From: Cavenderia fasciculata
Taxonomy: Eukaryota > Evosea > Eumycetozoa > Acytosteliales > Cavenderiaceae
Length of the DNA: 64,000 nucleotides
Assembly: GCF_000203815.1 (NCBI RefSeq)
Contig: NW_004457642.1
Coordinates: 310,001 to 374,000, forward strand
Direction: 5' to 3'
Shown: piece by piece, positions 47,797 to 58,315 of the stretch
How the letters are laid out: each line of letters opens with the position of its first letter
How positions within the stretch are numbered: position 1 is the stretch's first letter
Notes under the pieces: generated by a model
Told to the model about the DNA's origin: nothing
Database searches by the model: none
Seen by the model: the letters and a program-made list of their open reading frames with translations, nothing else
Made by a program: the position numbers and the translations under genes

Positions 47797-50700
47797 TTAT
47801 TGTTTGTTCATATTGGCCAATTTAGATTTCATTTTAGCATTGAATCTTCTTTCAATTCTTTTACGTCGAATTTGAAGGCCTGTTGCTGTGGCAAGAGCAA
47901 TGGCGGCAGTACCTCCAACCACGACACCGACAATCAATCTCCAATTGACCTTTTTGTCACAACTTTTACTCTCGTCCTTGTTGATGAGCAATGGTGTAAA
48001 GTCTGGATCGAGTAAACACTCTTGGCATTGACTCAAGAGAACACCAATAGTTGCCACCGAGGTGTCGTCATCGTTGCTGCTCGGTGTCAATGATATGAGT
48101 TGGACTCTAGAATAGGTGGGTCGGCCATTGGCGAGTGAGTAATCAATGAATCGACCATTGAATTGGGCGTCACCCTTAATCACTCGAAGGTATTGTAATG
48201 ATGTATTGAGAGAGTCAAACGATAACGAATCGACATTGTAATCTTCACAGTCATAAGCAAATGATTGGTCGTTATTTATCTCTGTTCTAAATACCACTCT
48301 GAGATAGGATAGATTCGATTCGAAATCCCAACCACTAATATTGACTGCCAATTTAATGGCATTTGGATCAATGACAATCTGTCGTAATCCAAAATCAACG
48401 GTTCTAGAAAGAGACGAGAATGATATGGTGGCAGTAACCTCAGTCTCTGGACCTACAATCGTACTATTGGTTGTATTTAGTTTGTATTGTGCTACTGTCA
48501 ATTCTAAAGTCGAGTTGATAGTAGATTGCCAAATATCAGATGGTAATTCTTTAACAATTGATTCATCCAAATCTAATTCCTGTACTGAAACTATTTCAAA
48601 TTTAAAATCAACTCCATCAATATCAAATGATGTTGTAGGTTTGGTTGGATCAATAATTGGGGTAGAATTTTTAACTATAAAATTAAATAACAAAGATTAT
48701 TAATAAATAATTAAATATTTTTTAATGATATATATTTGATTACATACATTCAGTTAAACAATTATCTAATGGATTGAAACCAGTATCACATTGACATACT
48801 CCATTTTCATCACATTGACCATGACCAAAACAATTTGATGTATTAACGATACAGTCTTTTAATGGATTTGATTCTTCTGATCCTTGACTATCACTACTAT
48901 TGATTCCGCCGCCACCACCAGAGGTAAATAGGATAGCATTCAATCGAGTAAAGTTGTAAGAGTCTATTGAAATATGAACGGATGCTAATCCTTTGGGAGG
49001 CAATACATCCAATTTGCAAATAATCGATGTTTGATTGATCGAGGTAATATTACAGTTGGTTTGGTTGAGTTGAACCGATGCATTTTGTTGTCCGTTTGCT
49101 CCAAAATCACCATAGATATAGATGGTCTGAGGATCAGATGAATCATACGAAAATGCAGTTCCAAGTGGATAGGTTTCGGTAAATGTCATCATAGTCGATT
49201 GACTATTATAAACATTTTGTACTGAAATGTTGTAAACACCCGTTTGAATAGGACGAGTAGTTTCACAATACAACCAATTGGTTGAATTTGATTTAATGGT
49301 ACATGAAATATTACTGCTACTGCTTAGTTGATCTACGACTGTGACAATGTGTTGAACAAATGGATTAAACAGTGTAAATGTCACATTAAATCCAGCCTTG
49401 AACGATAGTTGGATTGGTGGTAGTGGTTGAACATTCTTGTTGATAATAATTCCAACTTCAATCACATTAAATGGATATGAATATTGTGGTGTATTACCAT
49501 TCAACTGAAGGGTATATGGTTTTTTTGGACCAACCAACAAATTTTTAATGTTTACACTTAAAATTTGATTAGGGATGATAGGTGTAAGAGCGTAAGATCC
49601 GGTCAATGTATAACCCCAACCAACATTAGTGCCTAAAATATAAAATTGATTAGTAATCAATTAATGTTTCAAGTGTATAACAGAAAACTGTAACAACTTA
49701 CCTTTTATAATACCAAAACCATTAATCAAAGGTAAATCCATTGATGCAAATTGAATATTACATGTAAATCCAGGTGGTACTGTTAAATTTGTTGAAATAA
49801 TACTAACATCTGCATAATAACAGTAAAAACAATCTTTAAATGAAAAATAATTAATAATTATAAAATAAATAATTCATTAATAATAACATTATTATTATTA
49901 TAACATACCAGGGATACTAGAAATTAAGGTGTTTCTAATCATTAATTTGCCTGTACAAAAGGAATCTGGAACCGAACCAGTCAAGGCTGTATTGTTAAAG
50001 AGTTCAATGGAAAAAGTTCGATTGGCAAATTTATCCCAATCGATAGTTGTTATTTGGTTGCTCGCTAACTGAAGACGGGACAAGGTGTTTGGAAAAGAAA
50101 CAGAGGATGGAATGCTTGTTATATTGGAACCAGAGATAAAAAAGGTTGTCACATTTGGAGGGATAATCCATGGATTGGCACGATCACCATAATTAATTTT
50201 TAAAAAAAAAAAAAAAAAAAAAAAAGATTAATAAAAATTTTAATTAAAAGAGAGAGAGAGAGACATACAATGCTGTAAGGTTGGGGAAATGGCTTACATC
50301 TGGGTTATACACATTGTTTCCATAATTTGTCCTATATGAATAAATTAATACTACTAGTTAATAATTTTAAACCCCAGATATATTTTTAATATAAGATATG
50401 ATATGATAACACTTACAATAATTTGCCGCTATATGGAGTTTGGAAATTAACATAAAATGAGGTACCAGTTATACGACTAGATATTGACCTGATGAAAATA
50501 ACAAATTATTATTATTAGTATCTTAAAGTTTTACATTTCGCTATTAATTAATTAATTAATTGATTCATACATTTGGCCAAGAGTTGGAACATTTATATTC
50601 ACATTGACGACTCCACAAGCACCAACAAATGGGCTAGTAGAGAAATCAAACAACTTTGGGAATGATTTACTTTGTAAATCCATTTTTATCAAATTGGGAT

Positions 50701-51600
50701 TGGTACAATTGAAGGAGAGTTGCATATATAGAAGGGCTGGCATAGACCAAGTATCATCAACTACTAATTCATTGAAGCTTCCAGATAAAATAATGTGGGA
50801 CAACAGAGGATGATTTCCAAACACTGGTTGTGTTATCGACTTTAGTTTGGGTAATGATAATAGTTCTAATCTTACAAGCGAAGGTCGACCACCGTTGGAC
50901 ATACTTTGAGGAATATTTGTAATTGATGCATCCGATGTAATTCTTTAAAAAGGAAAAAGATAAATAAAAACTATTAATAATTAATCAGATCTCTACTACT
51001 ACTACTACTTACATAACAAGTCCTAGTTTAGGAAGATCAACCATCATATCAAGAACATTTTTTGAGGGATCCTTGACAAACAATGCCCCGTCAGTACTAA
51101 CCAATGTTAATTGGGGGAAATAGAATTGCGTGATGCTTGGAAGAGTACCTGGTTGAGGTGATGGAGCTGTAGGTCTCCCAAGTCTGTTTAAACACAAAAG
51201 ATATAAAGGTAAAAGAGAGGATGAGTGAGTGAGTTGATCCTTCGTTATAAACTACTAGTAGAGTTTTCTTTTCTTTCTTACATTTCTGATACATGAACAC
51301 CATCTGAAAGGGAAACACATTTAATGTACAAAGAATTTGTTCCATATGTTGCATTATTACAGAATCCTTGTTGAGTTTGGGAGTGGCCACCCATACTGTA
51401 TGATCAACCAACGAACAGACTCCACTGTATAATGTCAAACAAACTATGATTAACACCAAACTGAAGATAATTATCATTATTAAAACAAACTAACACCTAC
51501 CTTCTTGAGTTGGCATCACTCCTTGTGAATAAACATTTTGATCACAATTAAATCCTAAAAAGAATACAATCAATGTTATAATTGATATTAATTTATACAT
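47797..51600 (-). CDS. ComC-like surface protein with one apparent frame break
   Basis: The head exon at 51600 (MYKLISIITLIVFFLGF) ends at a GTAGGT donor near 51,502. Exon 2 starts V-E-S-V-R-W-L-I-I-Q-Y-G, then the conserved continuation (TQQGFCNNATYGTNSLYI) appears one frame off. One surplus G in GGGTGG at ~51,390 would explain it. Later exons are intact: LRR exons ~51,183-51,016, 50,943-50,575, ... 50,152-49,911, ~49,840-49,805, IPT/TIG-like and EGF (CFGHGQCDENGVCQC) to 48,748, and the last exon ~48,676-47,797. That exon carries the ComC domain (SQCQECLLDPDFTPLLINK), TM (NWRLIVGVVVGGTAAIALA) and tail. Since the only defect sits in a base run, a sequencing error is as likely as a real mutation. 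Its head is the closest match to the two short pseudogene heads at 13.3 and 15.4 kb. Confidence 0.75.
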
Positions 51601-51900
51601 CTGTCTATCTCTCTTATCTCTATAAATACATTTTAACAACGTGAGAAGGTAACCAACCTCCTTATCTTCCTTATGGGTCGGAACAACAGTAGGAGCACGA
51701 AAAAGATGATATTCTATCTAAAAATATCTTGCTTGAAACCCAATCCATAGGTCAAACCCTGACAACGAATTCGATTCATTTTAGTTTACTTTTTTTTAGA
51801 ATAAAGATAGAAACAGTGTAACAAACATAATAATTAAATTCTCGTCACTATGTAGAGAGACAACATAAAACAATTTTGTTAAAAGATAATAAATAAAATC
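51601..51900. promoter_or_regulatory. Divergent promoter region
   Basis: A 300-base spacer shared by the - strand ComC-like gene and the + strand GTPase-like gene. I see no specific site. Confidence 0.35.
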
Positions 51901-52670
51901 ATGGAGTAAGTTAATACAATGAATGAATGAAAGAGTGGGATGATCAGAGAGCACAGTACTTACACCTTTTTTTTTTTAATTATTTTTTTAAATTTAACAT
52001 TAGACAACCAATAGAAACTAAACATATAAAGATAATAACAGTTACAGATGGATGTAAAGCAGGTGCATTTTCATTATTACATAGATATGTAAACGATGAT
52101 TTCGATCTAGATACTAGACCAACTAAATTAGACTTTTTAGTAAAGACTATCAATACCAACGTCAACAACATTACAGGTGACCAAGACTTTGATACACACG
52201 ATCGTATTAAACTACAAATGTGGTGTGCACATTGGAGAGGAGAGATTTATAATACTCACAATCCAGTATTCTATAGACACGCATCTGCTATCCTCTTCAT
52301 CTTTGATGTCACCAATCGAAAGAGCTATGAAAGATGTGCACATTGGTTAGAAGATGCTCGATTGCAATTGACATTAGATGGCTCGAACCTTACCGATCAA
52401 GGTCCTATCATGGCACTAGTCGCTACAAAGTGTGATTTGGAGGAACAGAGAGTCACATCAACACAAGAGGCACAGCAATGGGCAACTTCTGTAAACATCG
52501 ACGGGTACTTTGAAACGAGTGCATTGGAGAATACCGGTATTGATGAAACATTCAATTCTGTCGTTGAATTGATACTCGAAAGGAACTATATATTTCCTTC
52601 TTGTCAACGTGTCAACACTAATCCTCCACCTCCTCCTCCTCAATCACGATCATATTGTACAATACAATAA
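51901..52670 (+). CDS. Ras/Rab-like small GTPase with degenerate nucleotide pocket
   Basis: A five-base first exon (ATGGA, 51901-51905) is spliced to 52004-52670, giving 223 residues. The fold is recognisable: beta1 (KHIKIITVT), the later NKxD-type motif as ATKCDLEE, and the SAK-type motif as ETSALEN. The C-terminus is Pro-rich and ends in CTIQ, a CaaX box predicting prenylation. The P-loop is abnormal: DGCKAGAFSLL stands where G-x4-GK-S/T is expected, so the catalytic Lys is missing. The switch II DTAGQ motif is replaced by WCAHWRGE. It may bind GTP weakly or without hydrolysis, acting as a membrane-tethered pseudo-GTPase. The tiny first exon is inferred from the GTAAGT donor and phase. Confidence 0.7.
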
Positions 52671-52764
52671 TAATAATAATTTAATTATTAATACCAACCA
52701 ACTACAAAAGGAACAAACAATACACTTTCAATGTACATATAACATAATTAATAATAATAATAAC

Positions 52765-52827
<63 letters not shown>

Positions 52828-52990
52828 TAAATAAATCTGTTGTAACTAATTCTTTCTTTTTTTTTATTTATTTTCAAAGTGCTTTACTTTTCTTTAGGAA
52901 TAACAAGGTTGATGTTCAAATGCCACCTTTTCATATTTTTTTATAATATAGAAATAATTACAAAAATGATCTTTTGTTCCCTATTAAAAA
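52671..52990. other. Intergenic, mostly the AAT repeat
   Basis: 3' region of the GTPase-like gene, the microsatellite and a T-rich leader. I see no gene. Confidence 0.4.
52749..52828. repeat. (AAT)n microsatellite
   Basis: About 26 AAT/ATA units with one interruption, lying downstream of the GTPase-like gene. Confidence 0.95.
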
Positions 52991-53783
52991 ATGAAAGCAA
53001 TATTACAATCAAAAATATTTGGTGGAATGAAATCAAATTATCGTTTATTCGTCCCTCAATCCACATTCTCCTCTTCTTTATCCTCCTCCTTCTCTTTTAG
53101 ATACTGTTCAACATCTGAACACAACTATAGTTCACCTCCTGTAAATCAAGATGTCATAGACCTCTTTGAAAAATCTCAATTATCAACACCTGAAATCAAG
53201 AGAATTCTAATGGATGACCATAATCTAACAATTGATGAAACAAAAAAGGTTATGAAAGGAATGGCCGAAAAAAGTATATATATTTATTTATTTATTTTAT
53301 TATTTGATAAAATCTACCATTTAATATTAACCTTTTTATTCAATTTATTGCAACATTTAGAAGCAGTTTCTTTTGAAAAAAGTATAATACAATCTCAAAG
53401 GAATTCATTGAATTTATCCCATTTAAAATCTTTAGATGAATTGGAATCTATGATTGGAGAGTATATTAGATTATCAGATTTTGGATTACTCAACTCTTTT
53501 TATGGTAGAAGTACTGGACATGTTACCGAGTTTGCTATCAACCAATGACAACATGATCAATGTTTCATTTGACCAGTTTAGCCAAGATGTGAAAGTGAGA
53601 TTTATCTTGATGATTCCAACTGGAACTACAAATAGTAGTAAATATTCAATGTTCAAGAATATATTCATATCCGAGAGTAATCTTACAGATACATTTAAAG
53701 AAAATGAAGAAGATGAAGATGATAATGAAGATGAAGATGATAATGAAGATGAAGATGAAGAAGATGAAGATGAGGAAGTTTGA
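52991..53783 (+). CDS. Unknown protein, possibly mitochondrial, acidic tail; apparent frame break
   Basis: Exon 1 is 52991-53273. The intron 53274-53360 is 87 nt and stop-free. Exon 2 starts at 53361. The first ~45 residues are Ser-rich with basic residues and end FRYCSTS, fitting a mitochondrial presequence. The middle (DVIDLFEKSQLSTPEIKRIL) looks helical. Near 53,495 the sensible reading frame shifts: after L-L-N-S-F the continuation L-D-M-L-P-S-L-L lies in another frame. It runs to an Asp/Glu-rich tail ending at 53783. One surplus T in a run of five at ~53,497 would explain it, so an assembly error is plausible. I do not recognise the family. Confidence 0.5.
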
Positions 53784-54075
53784 CAAGTTTAGTCAAGAGC
53801 AAGTTGGTTAGGTTGGTTCACAATAAAGATCACCCCTATGTGATCAAAAAAAATGATTTTAAAATAAATTTTATTCGATGGTGAGGGGTTGTTGTGATCA
53901 GCTTGACTTCATTCTGTTTAATATAAATATTATTACCCCCGATCAATCCTTTTATATCTATACCTTTTTTTATTTATTTGTGTAGTCATTTTATATTTAT
54001 TGTAATATAGTTAAATATATACCCTTACAATATTGGTATATAGAGAGAAAGAGAAAGAGAGATAGAAGAGAAAAG

Positions 54076-55163
54076 ATGGAGATAATTGACAATGCAATTA
54101 AAGAGTTGTCTGTACTCTTTGAAAAGATCAGTAATCCTTTAGATGACAATCATTGGTACTTGTCATCTCAAACGCATGCAAAGGACTTTGTTTATATTAA
54201 TTTAATCTGCGGTTTTGCAATGTTATGTATGTAGCAAACATTAAATGTAGTTGTATCGTAGTAGGAGGAGGAGGAAGGAGAAGGAATGAAAAGATGATGA
54301 TCATTGCAAACCAACCCCTAACCTATCATTCATGATCATCATAATCATTAATCATAGTCGGATACATCATCTCACCAAAGATCAACGCACGACCGGGTAA
54401 CAACCCAAATACGATTCTGGCAACACTATGCGCAAGCATTTTGATCATAAATGTAATTGCCAACGTCATTTTCAAGATTATGAAGGGTCCCATCTATCTT
54501 GCATTTATGTTACAACCATGTCACATTGTCAGCTCAATCTATGCCTATTTATTATTGACTCCAAATATTCGTCGAGGTTCCATTATTCATCATATCACAA
54601 TCTATTATATTGTAGTAACGTAAGTAAAATTATAAATATAAATTTAAATACAAGTATATTCGTATACTAATTGTTATTTTTAATATAGTGGAGCAGCATT
54701 AGCTTTTCCAGATACAACTGATTTGATCCGACCTTATGAAAAGGAGAATTTCTTTGTCCAACATTGGGCATTGGTGGCGGCACCCCTTATTCTCCAGACT
54801 TTTAGATTCCCAGCGCAGTTTGGATTTGGGTATGCGTTAATGTCTGCTGGCATATTGTTTATCTCTCACTTTTCCTTGTTCAAGGTGGTCAGCTTGATCA
54901 CCGGTGTCAACATCAACTATATGTTGTCGCCACCACCCGTGCCATTCGACATGGAGAAACTGATCATCGAGTACACCTATGGATACGCCGGACGCGACCA
55001 CTACCGAACCGTATGTGGTATCCTCGTCGTATTGGTGTCATGGGTACTCGGACTATTGACAATCGTGGTTGGAAACATCCTTGCTTACATTTTGCCATCC
55101 AAAACCTATGCACCTTCAAACACCAATAATAATAGAGGTAAAAATAAAAAGAAAATGAATTAA
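54076..55163 (+). CDS. TMEM164-family membrane protein
   Basis: Exons 54076-54226, 54358-54619 and 54689-55163 join in phase, giving 295 residues. Several membrane helices are visible. The family signature is LQPCHIVSSIYAYLLL, followed by the charged stretch TPNIRRG. Human TMEM164 has a matching NPCH helix and a C-R-G stretch. Later parts also match: ALAFPDTTDLIRPYE, FFVQHWALVAAPLIL, ALMSAGILFISHFSLFKVVS and GVNINYMLSPP. Human TMEM164 has been described as an acyltransferase making ether-linked polyunsaturated phospholipids, with Cys-His of this motif as candidate active site; that activity is inferred here. It probably sits in an internal membrane such as the ER. No lesion seen. Confidence 0.8.
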
Positions 55164-55616
55164 GCGAAAGCTTAAAGCGGCGATCGTATTATTATCACAT
55201 AGACCAATTATAATATAACGGCTCATGTTTTCATGTTCACGAAAATCAAGAATTTAAGAGCGCGAATAGCGCATGTACGCGCTTGAGGTGGTCTGAAATT
55301 CTTCGTTGCGAGGATTTTTTTTCACAGTCCCACTATTGCTTTGTTGTGCAACATTGGATAGCCAATCAAATAAATGATAAAAGATATTCATAAAGCAAGC
55401 TAGAAAGAAAGAAAGAACGAAAGAAAGAGAGAACAAGCCGATAAATCATAAGTTGATTGTACACAGTAGATAATAGAATAACAAAACATAAACAATAATT
55501 ATCATAATGTTTTGTTTCCATTGCATGAACCAGAACAAGAATAAGAGTAGTAAAAGAGAAGAAACAAACAGATAAATCATCACAACACAACAACAACAAC
55601 AATATAAATATATATA
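55164..55616. other. Intergenic with short GC-rich palindromic motifs
   Basis: It contains GCGCGAATAGCGC and GTACGCGC at 55,258-55,285, and AAGCGAAAGCTT at 55,162-55,173, unusual in this AT-rich DNA. A purine-rich AAAGAAAG run follows. I see no tRNA fold and no ORF with family resemblance. Confidence 0.4.
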
Positions 55617-56948
55617 ATGAGCAGTCCTAATACTCGTGACATTATTATTAATAATAACAACAATAATAATAATAATAATAATAATGTCCAACAACAACAA
55701 CAACAATCAGCTGCCTCATCTGCGATAACTGCTTCATCCTCAACAACAGATAATGGACAAGAAGAAGAAGAAGAAGACATAACAAAAAAGGAAACAACAA
55801 TAACAACAAAGACTACTACACCTAGCATGGACAAGGAGTTGTGGGAGATGACACCTGAAGAAAAAAAGGAGATTATACGAATACTAGTAGAGGAGAATGA
55901 TAGATATGAACATATAACAGAGGAATACTTGGGGTCGTTGGAACAACAACATTTGACGCTAGTCGATCGTATCAAAGCCAATTCTATAGAATCTAAGAAA
56001 CTATTAGATGATACTCTCCAATCTCCTACGCAACCGTCAATATCACCTTTATTGTCCCAACAATCACCTATAGTCCCGACGCAGCCACCATCAACATATA
56101 TATCAACATCTACATTTGTACCATTACCCAATTCTTCCAGTTCCAACTCTTCATCTTCATCATCTTTATCCTCTTCAACTTCATCATTATCAACATCTAT
56201 TTCAACAACTATTCCAACAACTACAACTATAAGTACAGTTATTCACAGTTATACACCAACTTCAAAGTCAACCACAACTACAACTACAACCAGTATTCCT
56301 TCACCGTCGATACCCTTTAAAATCCTATCCTCTGTCCAAAGTATTATCACTGGAACTCCTCCACCTCTTCCTCCTACTCCTCCTACGCAACCTAATCCCT
56401 CTCCAGTTGTTTCTGTTGTTCCTAGTTTCTCAGCAGAGAGAGAAGCACTGATCAGAGCACTTGATGAAACTCGTAAGTATCATATTCGCACTCGATAAAA
56501 TTAATATGCATCCACATACACACACAAATATACACTTCACCTGTTCTCTTGTTATCTACTCAAAACAGTGAGTTTCCATTTATATCTATTCATTCAACAA
56601 CAATAACAACAATATTGATCAATCTCTACATCAAACAAAAACACAACAGCCCAGATGACAAATCAAAACAAGACAATTCCCACACTTCACCCCCCACAAT
56701 TGTGTTGTTCCAACCCTCTCATCTCATCAGACATCCTACGTGTGCACAATATTTGGATGCATTTTAGGCAAGATTGTGTGTTGTTAAGTTGTTTTGTGGT
56801 ATTTGGGGGATTATATATAATTGTCGCTCTCTCTTTGTTTTGTAATATAAAACAGGAAGAAAAGGAAATATTTGTTCCAGACCAGTATGAGAATGGGAGC
56901 TGGCTGACTAGCGAGCAAGCAGATGACTTATTGGCTACACAATATTAA
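55617..56948 (+). CDS. Asn/Ser/Thr-rich protein of unknown function
   Basis: Exon 1 is 55617-56472. The only acceptor I found that keeps phase is at 56,859, giving exon 2 56860-56948 and 314 residues with an intron of 387 nt, long for this genome. A poly-Asn and Gln run opens the protein. A conserved-looking helical block follows (EMTPEEKKEIIRILVEEN, then LEQQHLTLVDRIKANS). Next come long Ser/Thr/Pro-rich disordered stretches and a helical end (EREALIRALDE, then KEIFVPDQYENGSWLTSEQA). No TM segment. The family is not recognised. The splice choice is an inference from phase. Confidence 0.5.
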
Positions 56949-58315
56949 TTGAATTGATATCATGTTTTTGGCAAAAAAAAAAAGATAGAGAGATTTAAGA
57001 GAGTGAGAGAGAGCTCTCCTACCAACATCACCTTCATCATCATCATCATCAACAACAACAACCCCACAATACCAATCATCCAAACAGACCAAAACTATAC
57101 TCTTCTTCTTCTCCTTCTCCTTCTTCTTCTTCTTTTTTACACATCGCCAATCAACATCCAGTTTCTTTATTTCTTTTTTTTTTCCTTTGCAATCTTTGCT
57201 TCCCTCCATTCCCTCCCCTCTGTAATTATTATATATATATATTATATCACTGCTATAGCACTATACTACTCTATCTCTTATCTCTCCTTACATAGCATAC
57301 ATACATATACACATACACTATTTTTTGTTTTTTTTAGATTTAGATTTAGATCCATCTCCTCCTCCTCCCTCCTCTGTCTCTTCAACCCATTCCTTTCTTT
57401 TGTTTATATATATTATATTATATATTATATTATATACAGACAGACAGACAGATATATAGATAGATATATAGATATATAGATACTTATATATATATGTAGT
57501 AGAGGAAGAAGAAGTAGAAGAAGAAAAGAGAGATTTCATAAAGATGCATTTCCATCTAACCAGATAATTTAATTTTATCCAATCTCCCAAACCCCCACTT
57601 CCTCCTCCCTTTTTTTATTTACACCTTTTGAGACAACAAGCCTAATTTATATTTGGCAATCTTCTTTTTTATTCTTTCCTCCTTTCTTTACTTTTGTGAT
57701 TTTCATTTATTCCAAAGAGAAGAAGCAAAGGAAAGGAAAGGATAATCATCTCATAACGAAATTCACACGCACACACAACACTTTTTTTAATTTATTTATA
57801 TATTACACACCCCCTCCACACAGATAATAGTATACAGACACATACATCATTCAATTTTTAAACAACACCAACAACAACTCTCTCTCTAAAGCAACGGCAC
57901 CAACAACGTAACTTCAAAAACCGGCACTTGCACTTGTGCAGGTGCATTATTGTATTATTAACACGCACCGTGTAATAATAATAATAATATCTCATTGATT
58001 CTTATTATTATCATTCTTTGTATATTTATTAAAACATTAAAATTGTGTTCAACAACAACAATTTTTAATTTAATATTACAACATCATCAATTTCAAATTA
58101 CCATCATCCATCCATCAAAAAAAAAATACTATTTATTTATTTATTTGTTTATTATTTATTTATAATATCTATAAATCATCATCGTATCATAATTACCACC
58201 AACCACTACTACTACTACTACTACAACATCTTTTATCTATCTACTTTTTTTTTTCTTTTTCTTTTTCTTTTTTTTTTTTTTTAATAATATTTATTTATTT
58301 AATCTAACTAACAAA
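56949..58315. other. Long pyrimidine-rich upstream region
   Basis: This 1.37-kb spacer holds stacked simple sequence: CAT/CTT runs (57,020-57,150), TATATTA and ACAG/GATA runs (57,400-57,490), and T/C runs up to the start codon. A possible hairpin with arms TTATTAACAC and GTGTAATAA lies at 57,955-57,980. No coding gene is supported; ORFs here are simple-sequence artefacts. It probably carries the promoter and a long 5' leader of the next gene. Confidence 0.45.

Noticed and set aside
55446-56146. Long minus-strand ORFs opposite the Asn-rich gene
   Set aside because: Poly-Ile/Leu/Ser frames arise from AAT/CAA/TCA repeats read backwards.
56928-57590. ORFs on both strands in the pyrimidine-rich spacer
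   Set aside because: Simple-sequence artefacts (Leu/Phe or Lys/Glu runs) without family resemblance.
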